Below the pieces are notes generated by a model that was given only the letters and a program-made list of their open reading frames with translations, was not told the DNA's origin and searched no databases. 64,000 nt of DNA from Mycoplasma elephantis ATCC 51980 (GTDB taxonomy: Bacteria > Bacillota_I > Bacilli_A > Mycoplasmatales > Metamycoplasmataceae), in the NCBI RefSeq assembly GCF_000687815.1, contig NZ_JHXU01000003.1:1-64000 (forward strand), written 5' to 3'. Position numbers and translations under genes: made by a program. Below are positions 10,592 through 23,248 of the stretch, piece by piece. Position 1 is the stretch's first letter, and each line of letters begins with the position of its first letter.

Positions 10592-11600
10592 TTCATTATT
10601 AATTTCATCTCTTTTTGCATCCTCTTGTGAATTTGAAAAAATAAATAGATACAATGAGAAAGAAACAACTTATTCATATTTAGAACCAGATCCTATTTAC
10701 AAAAATAACTTTATTCAATCATTATTAAAAATTAATTTTAATGATGATATTAATAAAATAAATTCATATATAAACATTACAAAAGAAACAAAATATCAAA
10801 ATCTAGAGGAATTATCAAATGCCCTAGTTTGATACTTACCTTTTAGAATCAATTCAATTAATGCGGCAGGAACAGGGCGTCAGAAATTTGCTTTAAATTC
10901 ACAGAAAATTATTTGTAATACACTAGAAAAAAACTGGTTATGATATCTTGTGAATATTGATAAAATAAGTTTTGTTTTTAATCCTTATGGAAGCAAATAT
11001 GCTAAAAAAGAAATTAATAAAAAAATTGATGGAAAAATAGTTACATTAACGGATGAATCGCAATTTAAAGAACTTAAGGAAAAGTTTAATAATTCAATTA
11101 TTTATAATCTTAAAAACAATAATATTAAAACTAATAAAACATTTAAATTGATTGATTTGGGTATAAAAGATGACGAAAATGATATATACAAAAACAAGAT
11201 TGTTGGTTTTATATTTTATGAGGATAATTTTTATATTAAATATTATCAATTCGATCATGAAAATAAAACAAATTTTATATTTTACCCTCATCTTTATTAC
11301 ATGGAAAAAATTAATTTAGATGTTTTAAAATCAATCGAAAAAAATTTGTGAGACACAAAAAATAGTAAAAAAGATGAATATATTAAATATTTAGTTGATA
11401 CGGATGATCCAAACGATCCGTTTTATACTCCTGATATTTTAAAGGAAGAAAAGATGAAATACAATGATAAAAACTTTATATCATTGTTTAACGATATATA
11501 CATAGATATTGAGACAGATATATTTGACAACTATTGATTAAGCAATGACTTAGAACATAAAATATATCGTTTTACATGGAGGTATGTGAATGAAAAATAA
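10563..11600 (+). CDS. Lipoprotein A of the ABC operon (aromatic-motif family)
   Basis: 345 residues. Start chosen at ATG 10563, which gives a lipoprotein signal peptide MKKLSKIIISSLLISSLFASSC with lipid-attachment Cys. An earlier in-frame ATG at 10539 would add a non-signal extension. The motif KNWLWYLVNI occurs near residues 123-132, with matching motifs at the same place in lipoproteins B and C. It resembles what is annotated in mycoplasmas as aromatic cluster surface protein, an identification from memory. The C-terminal part is hydrophilic (DTDDPNDPFYTP). The gene overlaps both the ATPase gene and lipoprotein B, so it belongs to the same operon. It is predicted on the outer membrane face; its ligand is unknown. 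Confidence 0.75.
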
Positions 11601-12432
11601 AAAAATATTTATTCTAGCACCATTATTTTTGTCATTTTTCATACCTTCATGCACAAACAAAAATAGTGAATATAAATTATCTTCAATAATTTCAAATTCA
11701 AAAGATGTAGTTATTAATAAATTAAAAGCAAAAGAAGAATATACAAATGATGTTATCAATAATTTTATAGATTTAGCTTATGGATCTCAAAGTTCTATCG
11801 AAAAAGATAAATACATAAAAAGTCAAAAAGAAAATCACGATATTCTTTTAGCTCAAGCAAAAGAATTTTCTGTAGAAATCAAGAAAAATAAAAGAAATTA
11901 CTTATTTTCTGAAAATTCCTATTTGAAAAAGTACAATGATTGATTTTCTGAAAATTGATTATTCGTGCTTTTAAATATTAATAAGTTTTATGGTGAATTT
12001 AAAGAGTTTTATTTCCTAAAATATAATGATGGTATTTTAAATTCAGATAAATATATAGGTGATGTATCAAAAAATAAAGGTACAAATGCTATTTTTCCCG
12101 ACAAAAATATTAGCGACATTAAAGATTCAAAGGGTGAAAATTCACATATGAGTGATAAAAAATATTATTTCTTCCTTATAAATAAAAGTATATTTCGAAT
12201 ATGTTTTAAAAATGAAAATTTAAACAAAAAAACTGTTATTTTTGAGCCGTTTGTTTGCTCTTTTACAAATAGCGAAGCTGATAAAATTTCATTAACATTA
12301 ATAGAAACTATATATCATAATGTAGTTTTTCATGGAGAAAAAAATGAATCAGATATAGATATGTTTGAGAAAACAATGGTGGAACACTTAAAATATAATT
12401 ATCCAACAACTTCTGTTATATTACTAAAATAG
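11590..12432 (+). CDS. Lipoprotein B of the ABC operon (aromatic-motif family)
   Basis: 280 residues from ATG 11590, preceded by GGAGGT that lies inside the end of lipoprotein A (11-base overlap). The signal peptide MKNKKIFILAPLFLSFFIPSC ends at a lipobox Cys. The aromatic motif ENWLFVLLNI lies near residues 120-129, and YIKSQK near residue 75 is identical in lipoprotein C. Related to A and C in length and layout but diverged in sequence, as expected for old tandem duplicates under surface selection. Function unknown. Confidence 0.75.
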
Positions 12433-12443
12433 AAAGGAATAAA

Positions 12444-13295
12444 ATGAAAAAATATAAAATATTTACTTTAATATCTAGTTTTTTTGCATTTGGATTCCTA
12501 AATCTATCAGTTTCATGTCAAACATATAATATTAATTTTAAACATAGCCATAATAACTTTGATGATTTTTGCAAAAACAAGCAAATTAACAAATTATTAA
12601 ATTTTATATATGATAATGATTCAGACAAAATTAATACCTACATAAAATCACAAAAAACATTAAATAGCTCTAATTATATTAATAAAGTTAAAGAAAATCT
12701 ATATTTCAATAGCAATTTAATTAATTCGTATCAATATGATGGTCATCAAATAGATATTTTTAAAGAAAAAGTTCCTTACCCTATGCAGAATCCAGAAAGT
12801 TATGATAATTTAATATCTGAAAATTGATTATGATATTTATATAATTTGCCAAATTTCAAATTTGTCTATGCTCCCTTGTTTCAAAATGAAGCAAGTGATG
12901 AAATATTTAAAAAAACTCAATGATTAAGTCGGAAAATTGGTAGAAAATGTATTCCTACAACGAATAATATTATAGATATAACTTGTTCACAAATTGAAAA
13001 AAATAATGATGATTGATGATCAATTGACTTGCTTACTAGTGATGGATATATTATAAATATTGAAAAATTTATCGATAACGATGAAAAAAAGATTAGATTA
13101 AAAAGTTATTTATATACCTTTAAAAATCTTTTACTAGAAGAAGAAAACATAAAAAACTTCAATTTAACAAAATATGCACAAACATTCACTGATTTTGAAA
13201 ACATAGACAATTTAACAACTAAACAAGCTTTGTTTTCTGAAAAATATGGTAGTGATAGATTACAATTTTCATTATATTCGGTAATTGCAAAATAA
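12444..13295 (+). CDS. Lipoprotein C of the ABC operon (aromatic-motif family)
   Basis: 283 residues from ATG 12444 with AGAAAGGA upstream. The signal peptide MKKYKIFTLISSFFAFGF... ends at SVSC. The aromatic motif ENWLWYLYNL lies near residues 126-135, with further Trp from TGA codons. It shares YIKSQK with lipoprotein B. It is the last gene of the operon and a clear hairpin terminator follows. Like its two relatives it should be membrane-anchored on the outside, close to the ABC permease. No enzymatic motif was seen. Confidence 0.75.
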
Positions 13296-13320
13296 AAAAC
13301 ATAGAATCACTATGTTTTTT
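13294..13320. terminator. Bidirectional terminator
   Basis: AAAAAACATAG / CTATGTTTTTT stem with loop AATCA between the lipoprotein operon (plus) and the efp operon (minus). It gives a T-run in both directions. Confidence 0.85.
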
Positions 13321-13616
13321 TAATTCAAAATATTTAATTGAATATTTTCAGGTTTTGATGTAATTAGTAATTTAACTATATTTTCTATTCCATTATATAG
13401 TTCTTTTACCACAGAACTTACATTATGGTTACCATTAATTCGAAAAGTAACTTTTACCTTTACATTGTTATTGTTTTCGGTTACTTGTACATCAGATGAA
13501 CCTTCAACTTCTAAGTATTCATATTTTGATAGTAAATGGTCTATTTGTTGTTTAAATACATTAACATGAACTCCATATGCTTGATTTGCGCTATGGTTTC
13601 TAACAATATAATACAT
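13320..13616 (-). CDS. Small conserved protein downstream of efp (Asp23/MMB_0454-like)
   Basis: 98 residues beginning MYYIVRNHSANQAYGVHVNVFK. The start ATG overlaps the stop of efp (TAATG), so translation is coupled. Composition and pattern (alternating beta strands such as VQVTENNNNVKVKVTFRI, then a helix VVKELYNGIENIVKLLI) recall the Asp23/Gls24 (DUF322) fold and the mycoplasma family I know as MMB_0454. This is judged by eye. Function unknown; constant linkage to efp suggests a cytoplasmic role near translation or the envelope. Confidence 0.6.
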   Translation of the reverse strand: MYYIVRNHSANQAYGVHVNVFKQQIDHLLSKYEYLEVEGSSDVQVTENNNNVKVKVTFRINGNHNVSSVVKELYNGIENIVKLLITSKPENIQLNILN

Positions 13617-14176
13617 TACTTAGCCTTACCAACATATTTACCTGTTACAGTAGAAATTGTTATTACATCTTTTTCTTTAATAAACATTGGAGTTTCTAGT
13701 TCATATCCTGTTTCAACAGTAACCTTCTTTTGTGGGTTTGTTGTGGTATTTCCTTTTACCGCATCTGGCGCATCGGTTACAACCAAATCTACATTAGGAC
13801 TTAGTTCAATATCTAAAATTTCTGATTCAAACATTCTTACTAATACACGACTTGATTCTTTTATAAAATTTAGTTCTCATTCAACATGTGATACTGGTAT
13901 ATTAATTTGTTCATATGTTTCTTCATCCATTAAAACAATATTCTCTCCATCGTTGTATAAATAGCTCATATTTTTTTTATCAATTCTAGCTGGTTGAACA
14001 CGATCTCCGCCAGTAAATGTTTTAATAGTAATGGCACCTGTTCTTAAATTTTTTGCTTTCGCCTTAACATTTGCTTGTCCACGTCCTTGTTTTGAGTGTT
14101 GTGCTTCTAAAACAACATATATTTCATTATCGTCTTGAAATGTTACTCCAGGTTTAAATTCGTTTACGTTTATCAT
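13616..14176 (-). CDS. efp: Elongation factor P
   Basis: 186 residues, the normal EF-P length. The N-terminal KOW-like domain contains VTFQDDNEIYVVLEAQHSKQGRGQA, with the conserved loop carrying the residue that is modified in other bacteria (Lys in HSKQGRG). The second and third OB domains follow (PNVDLVVTDAPDAVKGNT...ITISTVTGKYVGKAK). One TGA codes Trp (VEWELNF). EF-P rescues ribosomes stalled on polyproline. It lies 8 bases after the cation ATPase gene and overlaps the next gene by one base, forming a three-gene unit. Confidence 0.95.
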
Positions 14177-14184
14177 AATACTCC

Positions 14185-16851
<2,667 letters not shown>

Positions 16852-16857
16852 ATTCCA

Positions 16858-16863
16858 ATTATA
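16858..16863 (-). promoter_or_regulatory. -10 box of the cation ATPase-efp unit
   Basis: TATAAT on the minus strand, just downstream of the preceding gene's terminator and 6 bases before ATG 16851. This supports a leaderless start there. Confidence 0.5.
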
Positions 16864-16865
16864 AT

Positions 16866-16891
16866 AAAAAACCTGCATTAGCAAGTTTTTT
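16866..16891 (-). terminator. Terminator of the small membrane protein gene
   Basis: Arms AAAAAACTTGC / GCAGGTTTTTT with loop TAAT on the minus strand. It begins at the stop codon of the upstream gene and separates it from the ATPase unit. Confidence 0.75.
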
Positions 16892-17441
16892 AAATACCCG
16901 CCTTACAAAAAATTAATCCTGTAAAATTTAATCCAAATGAAATAGGAACACTTAATTTCAAGAATCATAAAACACCATCTGAATAATTTATCTTTCCTGT
17001 AAAATTTAAAATCAAAATCACAAAAAAACTAATCATAAGTAATCAACCTAATAATAATAAAGGCGCTCCTAATCAACGATTTTTAAAAAATCCAAATATT
17101 ATTTTTATCAAGAATAGAATTACATATCATGCTAAAAATACAATTGCAAGCAACCCCAAGCAAAAACCAAGTGACATTAGGATGCATGTTGTAACATCTG
17201 CTGATGCCGCATTTTTTATTGAGTCAATAATTTCATTAAACTTTTTAGTCATCGATGGTAACTCATCTAATGCAAGAATATTAATTGTATTTATTTCAGT
17301 TTCTGGTAATTTGCCTAAAAATGTGTTACTAAAATTTACGAAAAATCAATAAATAATAGGCGCAAGAAATAATACCAAAAATATTAAAACAGTTAAAGAA
17401 CCGCCAATAGACATTTTAAGTTTTTGCTTTCCCTCTGACAT
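16890..17441 (-). CDS. Membrane protein of unknown function
   Basis: 183 residues from ATG 17441 with AGGAGAT ribosome binding site. Four hydrophobic segments: one near residues 12-30 (LTVLIFLVLFLAPIIYWFF), then an external-looking polar loop (~33-80), then three more (~75-105, 118-140, 150-180). Several Trp residues come from TGA. It has its own TATAAT box (17471-17476) and a terminator at each end, so it is a single-gene unit between the sugar transporter and the cation ATPase. No family recognised. Confidence 0.7.
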
Positions 17442-17470
17442 ATATCTCCTAAAATAATTTTATAACATAA

Positions 17471-17476
17471 ATTATA
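17471..17476 (-). promoter_or_regulatory. -10 box of the small membrane protein gene
   Basis: TATAAT on the minus strand, 30 bases before ATG 17441 and downstream of the sugar transporter terminator. Confidence 0.5.
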
Positions 17477-17494
17477 CAACAATCTAGATATTAA

Positions 17495-17515
17495 AAAAAC
17501 AAGAAACTTGTTTTT
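17495..17515 (-). terminator. Terminator of the sugar ABC operon
   Basis: Stem AAAAACAAG / CTTGTTTTT with loop TTT on the minus strand. It overlaps the stop codon of the permease gene. Confidence 0.8.
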
Positions 17516-19778
17516 AACCTATCTTACGATTATTAAATACATCAATACCAACAGCACTTATTAATATAATACCTTTAATTATATATTGATATGCATTTGA
17601 TACTTGAAGTAAATTAAGCGAGTTATTTATAACAGACATTATAAAACCACCAATAATAGTTCCTATAACATTACCAGTACCACCACTCGCGCTAGCTCCA
17701 CCAACATACACGGCAGCTATAACATCTAATTCTTGTCCTATACCAGTACTTGCTGGTATAACACCTTGAGAACCAGCATAAGTAAATCCGGCTAATCCCA
17801 TCATTAATCCGATAGTTAAATAAATATAAAATGTTGTTCTTTTTGGATTAATACCCGAAAGTTGGGCAGCCACCCTATTGCCACCAATGGCATATACTTT
17901 TCTACCAAATGATGTATTTTTTGTAATAATAAACATAATAATTATTGCTACAAATATAAATACAATAAATCATCTTGTGCCATTTGTATTTCTTGCAAAA
18001 ATAAGACCAAATACAATAATGACCAAACTAATAAATAATGTTTTTATTGTGAATGTTAATGGCTTATCAACTAAAAGATTATATTTTTCAGCTTTTCTTC
18101 TTGAAACAATGCATAAAATTGCGGCAAATATGCTAAATAATATAAATGCTAAAAATATAAATAGAAAGAATGGTTCTGATTTAGTTCCTATATTAACATC
18201 TGGTATTTTCTTTTGTAAGAATCTAAGAGAATCTTCATTAGATAAGTTAGAAGGCAATCCGCTAGAAATTAATAACATCAACCCATTAATAATAAGTGTT
18301 GTACCTAAAGTTGTAACGAATGCTGGTATTTTTAAATATCCAATTATAAACCCATTAAAAATACCAATAAGAGCACCAATAGATAATGAACATAAAAGAA
18401 CAAATACATCCTTTCCTGGCAAATCCTGTAAATATTCATTATTTATTTTTATAGTTAAATATGCCACCATACCATACGCGACTCCAGCACTTAAATCAAT
18501 GTATCCAGCAATAATAACAAGTAACATACCCATTGATATAATAAAGACAAAGCTATTATATTTAAAGTTATTAATTATTTGAACTGGTTTTAAAACAGAG
18601 AAATCACTTAGAAAACCAAAAACCAATAAAAGGATAACCATTATATAGAACATAGAAAATTTTCTAAAATTTGAAGAAAATCTTTTTAAGTAAAAACTTA
18701 TTGAGTTACCAAATAAATGATTTGCATATAAGTCATCAATAGCTACCTTTAATTTTTTTAATGGTTTAATTGGCATTATAATTTGTTTTCTTGCGTTTAA
18801 ATCATCATTTTCTTTCTTTTTATTTAATTCAAGTTTTTCATGTTTTAAATCATAAATTGCATTAAAATCCATTTTTTTCAAGTTTGCAAGTAAGTTATTT
18901 CATTTACGTTGTAATTGAACTGAATTAATAGAAATTTCATCTATTAATTTATTTGCTTTTTCACTTGAAATAGCATAAATATCTCTTTTGTATTCAATAT
19001 TTTTAATTTTCTTTTCTGTGTTAGCTTGAATTTCAGATATTTTCTTTTCATATTTAGCTTTTAATTTTTGATATCTTAATTCAGCACGATTATTTATTGC
19101 TGATATTTTTTCGTTATATATATCTTGAGGTTTGTTTTTTTGTCCGTATTTAATTTGAACATTTTGTATTTCTCTTAAATTTTTATCAATAAGTTCATTT
19201 ATTCTATCAACATTTTTATAATAAATATCTTCATATTCTTTTGTTTTTTGTTCTAATAACTTGTTATATTTGTCATTAATAATTGTAATATCATGTTCTA
19301 AAACCGGAATTGATTTTAATTCTTCATCATTTAAATTATCTTTTACTTTATTTAAATACCTAAGTTGTGATTTTTTAGTTAATAATTTATTTTGCAATGG
19401 ATACATTTTATCTAATCCATAGGCATTAGAAAATAATTCTTTATTATTTTTTAAGAAATTCAAATCATCTTTTAGTATCACATCTAATGTTTTATGAAAA
19501 TTAATATATGGAGTTACCCCCGATACTGAACTTAACTCTTTTTTTAATTTTAGTTTGGCTTCTAAAATATTGTATTTTTTATTGATTTTATTTTCTTTTT
19601 TAAGCATTTTAACCTTACGCAACTTATTATTGGTTTCAGTTAAAAATGTATTTTTTTCAATTAGTAATTCTTGCTTAATTTCTCTTAATGCATCTTTTTT
19701 AGTCTTTTTTAATTCTTCTTGTTTTCTTTTTATCAAGTTTTTTTCTTTTAATGTTTCAAAATTATTAATTTGTGACAT
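17514..19778 (-). CDS. CUT2-type sugar ABC permease with long N-terminal coiled-coil extension
   Basis: 754 residues from ATG 19778 with a strong AGGAGGAG site, overlapping the ATPase gene end by 14 bases. Residues 1-310 are highly charged, Lys/Glu-rich and predicted coiled coil (KIKNIEYKRD, KLKAKYEKKISEI). They are joined in frame, through a TGA Trp at 18900, to a ribose/xylose-type permease from ~residue 370 with about ten membrane segments, including GYIDLSAGVAYG, IPAFVTTLGT and ASASGGTGNVIGT. This family (RbsC/XylH/GguB) is normally ~320-400 residues without such an extension. The extension must be cytoplasmic if topology is standard, and may bind the ATPase or a partner. The substrate is probably a pentose or related sugar; no binding protein gene is in the window. 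Confidence 0.85.
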
Positions 19779-21366
19779 TTGCTCCTCCTTCTTTATTTTG
19801 TGTACCAATAGAAATTTGCATAATTTTTTCACTAGTTGCTTCTATTGTTGGTAATTCGCCTTTAATTACACCGTGTGACATTACAAAAATACGATCTGTA
19901 ATTCCAAGCAATTCTTCAATTTCGCTAGAGATAACCACTACTCCTTTACCAGCTTCGCTCATATTAAAAAGTAGTTTATATATTTCGTATTTTGAACCTA
20001 CATCAATTCCTTTTGTTGGTTCATCAACAATTAATACATCAAACTCTGTCGATAATGACTTAGCAAGCAACACTTTTTGTTGATTTCCACCCGATAATGT
20101 ATTTACTGGGTAAAAAATATCTGGTACCTTGATATTAACTTGATATTTACGCTTAACAGAATTATCAATTTCTTTGTTTTTATTTAAAAAACCAAATTTA
20201 TTATAAATATGACCAGCTGATTGATTTATATTTGTATGAACAGAAAACATTTGAATTAAACCTTCATTTTTTCTATCTTCTGACGCATATGCCAGTCCAT
20301 TTTTCAATGCTTGAGAAATATTTTTAAAATCAACTGTTTTTCCATTTAACTTCATTGTTCCGTGTTTTTTAACACCATATGCGTTACCAAAAATAGATTT
20401 TGCCAGTTCTGACCTGCCAGAACCCACAAGTCCACTTATACCAACAATTTCTCCTCTTCTAACATTGAATGAAGCATTTTTTACTCGCATAAAACCACTA
20501 ATCTTAGGATCTTCAACAGCTCATTCATTTACTTCTAAAATAATATCCCCAATTTCTCGATTTGTAGGTTTTGATGGAAATTTACTACCTAATTCTCTTC
20601 CAACAATATCTTTAATTAACCTATCTTCACTAATTGGTTCATCGAGTGAATTTTCATAATCGGAAATATGACTTCCATCGCGAATAATAGTAATATCATC
20701 AGATACATAAGCAACTTCTTTTAATTTATGTGACACAAATATACTTGTTATCCCATTTTCATCTCTAAGCTTTTTAACTATATCTAATAATGCGTAACTA
20801 TCCGAATCATTCAACGATGATGTAGGTTCATCTAAGATTAATAATCTTGCTTGCTTGGATAGAGCTTTTGCTATTTCTAGTAATTGTTGTTGAGCTATAG
20901 ATAACATACCAGCTTTTGTTAATGGATCAATTTTTAAGCCTACCATATACATGTAATATTTTGCTTGCTTAAGCATTTCTGTTCAATTTAAAAAACCAAA
21001 TTTATTTTTTATATATCTACCAACAAACATATTTTCATATGCGCTTAATTCGGGAGAAATTGCTAGCTCCTGATGAATAATTGCAATCCCGGCTTTTTCT
21101 GAATCTTTTAAATTAGAAAAATTTGTTTCAATACCTTCAAATACAACACTTCCGGAAAACTTATTATTAGGAATAACCCCAGAAATAATTTTTAAAAGAG
21201 TTGATTTTCCGGCTCCATTTTCTCCTACTAAACCTAATATTTTCCCTTTTTTTACCTTAAAAGAAACATTGTTTAGAGCAACTACACCAGGATATGTTTT
21301 TGTAACTTTATTAAGTTCAAGAATATATCTTTCTTTTTCCACATTGCCTTTCTTATATATTAACAT
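19765..21366 (-). CDS. Sugar ABC transporter, dual-domain ATP-binding protein (RbsA/XylG/MglA type)
   Basis: 533 residues with two ABC domains. The first has Walker A GENGAGKST, signature-like MLSIAQQQLLEIAKAL and Walker B LLILDEPTSSL. The second has the degenerate loop GLVGSGRSE, signature TLSGGNQQKV and Walker B VLIVDEPTKGIDVG, the usual asymmetry of CUT2 ATPases. Start taken at ATG 21366, with TATAAA about 12 bases upstream (possibly leaderless). GTG 21342, preceded by AAGAAAGG, is an alternative. The end overlaps the permease gene by 14 bases, so the two are co-translated. Two TGA codons give Trp. Confidence 0.92.
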
Positions 21367-21441
21367 TTATATTTTATATAAACTAACATTTATACATATT
21401 AAAAATATAAATTAAGATATGGAACAAAACCACTTTAAAAC

Positions 21442-21469
21442 AAAAAACACACTAAAAAGTGTGTTTTTT
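21442..21469 (-). terminator. Terminator of the tRNA-Leu/tRNA-Lys unit
   Basis: AAAAAACACAC / GTGTGTTTTTT stem with an A/T loop, 17 bases downstream of tRNA-Lys on the minus strand. It would also work in the other direction. Confidence 0.8.
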
Positions 21470-21485
21470 GCGGACATATTTGAAA

Positions 21486-21561
21486 TGGTACGTCTTAGAG
21501 GATTCGAACCTCTGACCCAATGGTTAAAAGCCATTTGCTCTACCTTCTGAGCTAAAGACGC
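21486..21561 (-). tRNA. tRNA-Lys (anticodon UUU)
   Basis: 76 nt cloverleaf with acceptor GCGTCTT / AAGACGT, D-loop AGCTCAGAAGGTAGAGC, anticodon loop CTTTTAA, T-loop GGTTCGAATCC and an encoded CCA end. It lies 5 bases after tRNA-Leu on the same strand, so they share a transcript. Confidence 0.95.
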
Positions 21562-21566
21562 ATATA

Positions 21567-21652
21567 TGGTGCCTAAGACTGGACTTGAACCAGCACAGAG
21601 TTGCCTCCGAGGGATTTTAAGTCCCTTGCGTCTACCATTCCGCCACTTAGGC
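21567..21652 (-). tRNA. tRNA-Leu (anticodon UAA)
   Basis: 86 nt class II tRNA with a variable arm (TCGGAGGCAACTCTG), acceptor GCCTAAG / CTTAGGC, anticodon loop CTTAAAA and encoded CCA. Confidence 0.95.
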
Positions 21653-21775
21653 TAGTAGCCAATTTATTATACAAAAAAAATAAAAAAAATATTATTTTTT
21701 TATAAAAATATTTATATTTTTAAAACATCAAAAAATTAAAAATATCAGTAAATATTGTATATTTTAAAAGAAAAT

Positions 21776-22429
21776 TTATAATTTTGCGTGTTTTCCATTT
21801 ATTATATAATATAATGACTCACAAATATTAACTATATGATCCCCAGCTCTTTCCAAACTGTTTGCCAAATTAATTAAATAAACCCTCTCACTAATTTCTG
21901 CTTCTGTATGTTGTTTTTTAGAAAAAGATGCAATTAATTCCTTGTTTACCTCTAATGTTTTAAGGTCAACGACTTCATCATCTCCAACAAGTTTTATAAT
22001 AAGTTCATTATTTTCTTTTTCAATATTTTCGCAAAGCGATCTTAACATTTTAAGAACTGCATCATATATATCTCTAATTCTTCTTACACTACTTGCACTT
22101 GGTTTTTTAACATTCAATACAAAACGCCCAATATGTTTTGCATAATCACCAATTCTTTCTAATTCTTTAACAATGATTAAGTATGAGACAGCTCTACGTA
22201 AATATTTTGCTAATGGTTCTTTTGTTAATACAAAACTAATATCATTTTTAATTGATTCCATTTCATTATCAATTTTTATATCGTCATCTACAACAATTTG
22301 CGCTAATTCTTGATCATTTTCAACTAATGAACAATATGCTTTTTCATGTTGATATAAAACAGTATTGGTAAGATCTATTAGTCTTTTTTTTATTTTTAAA
22401 ATTTCATTTGTAATAATTGAATTCGACAT
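21776..22429 (-). CDS. phoU: Phosphate uptake regulator PhoU
   Basis: 217 residues with the two repeated three-helix units of PhoU and their metal-binding signatures ELERIGDYAKHI and NSLERAGDHIVNI. It is the last gene of the pst operon, 3 bases after pstB. In other bacteria PhoU restrains Pst transport when phosphate is plentiful and links it to PhoR. No PhoR/PhoB is seen here, and mycoplasmas generally lack them, so it probably acts directly on the transporter. Confidence 0.95.
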   Translation of the reverse strand: MSNSIITNEILKIKKRLIDLTNTVLYQHEKAYCSLVENDQELAQIVVDDDIKIDNEMESIKNDISFVLTKEPLAKYLRRAVSYLIIVKELERIGDYAKHIGRFVLNVKKPSASSVRRIRDIYDAVLKMLRSLCENIEKENNELIIKLVGDDEVVDLKTLEVNKELIASFSKKQHTEAEISERVYLINLANSLERAGDHIVNICESLYYIINGKHAKL

Positions 22430-22432
22430 AAA

Positions 22433-23248
22433 TTACCCCATCTTTCCATTAATATAATCAGCAGTTAAATTTTCACTTGGATTAGTAAAAATTTTCTTTG
22501 TTTCATCAAATTCTATAAGTTTACCCATATAGAAAAATGCTGTCAAATCACTAATTCTAGCGGCTTGTTGCATAGAGTGAGTTACTATAATAATTGTATA
22601 ATTATTTCTTAGTTTATCAATTAGTTCTTCAATTTTTGAAGTTGCTATAGGATCAAGAGCACTTGTTGGTTCATCCATTAAAAGAACATCAGGTTTTAAA
22701 GCTATTGCTCTAGCTATACAAAGTCTTTGTTGTTGTCCACCACTTAATCCCTGGGCATCATCACCTAATCTATCTTTTACCTCTTCTCACAATGCAGCAT
22801 CAACAAGGGCATCTTTAACAATTTTATTTAATTCTACAGGATTTTTAATACCATTACTACGAGGACCATACGCAATATTGTCATATATAGACATTGGAAA
22901 AGGTGTTGGTTTTTGAAACACCATACCTACCTTGCTTCTTATTTCAATAGGAGACATCTTGTTTGCATTACTTTTCTTAAAAACATTTTTTATTGAATTT
23001 ATTAATCCACCATTATTTTGAACTATATTTATTCCATTAAAAATAATTTCACCTTCAGTCACGGTGTCTGGAATTAAATTATTCATTAAATTGAAACAAC
23101 GTATAAATGTACTTTTACCACATCCACTAGGCCCTATAAAAGCTGTAACATTATTTTTTGGTATATTAATATTAATATCTTTTAAAGCATGTGTATGTTT
23201 TTTATTGTAGTAAAAATTTAAATTTTTTACTTCAAAAATATTATCCAT
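22433..23248 (-). CDS. pstB: Phosphate ABC transporter ATP-binding protein PstB
   Basis: 271 residues; Walker [10 protein letters not shown], signature [10 protein letters not shown], Walker [14 protein letters not shown], switch HSMQQAAR, and the PstB-specific [18 protein letters not shown]. One TGA codes Trp. The start overlaps the end of pstCA by 8 bases. It drives high-affinity phosphate import. Confidence 0.96.

Noticed and set aside
13616-14176. efp as two separate genes
   Set aside because: The break is a TGA Trp codon in VEWELNF; together the parts give a normal 186-residue EF-P.
17878-18582. Long plus-strand frame (234 codons) opposite the sugar permease
   Set aside because: It lies fully antisense to a well-supported gene, has no ribosome binding site and no family pattern. 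The permease strand explains the region.
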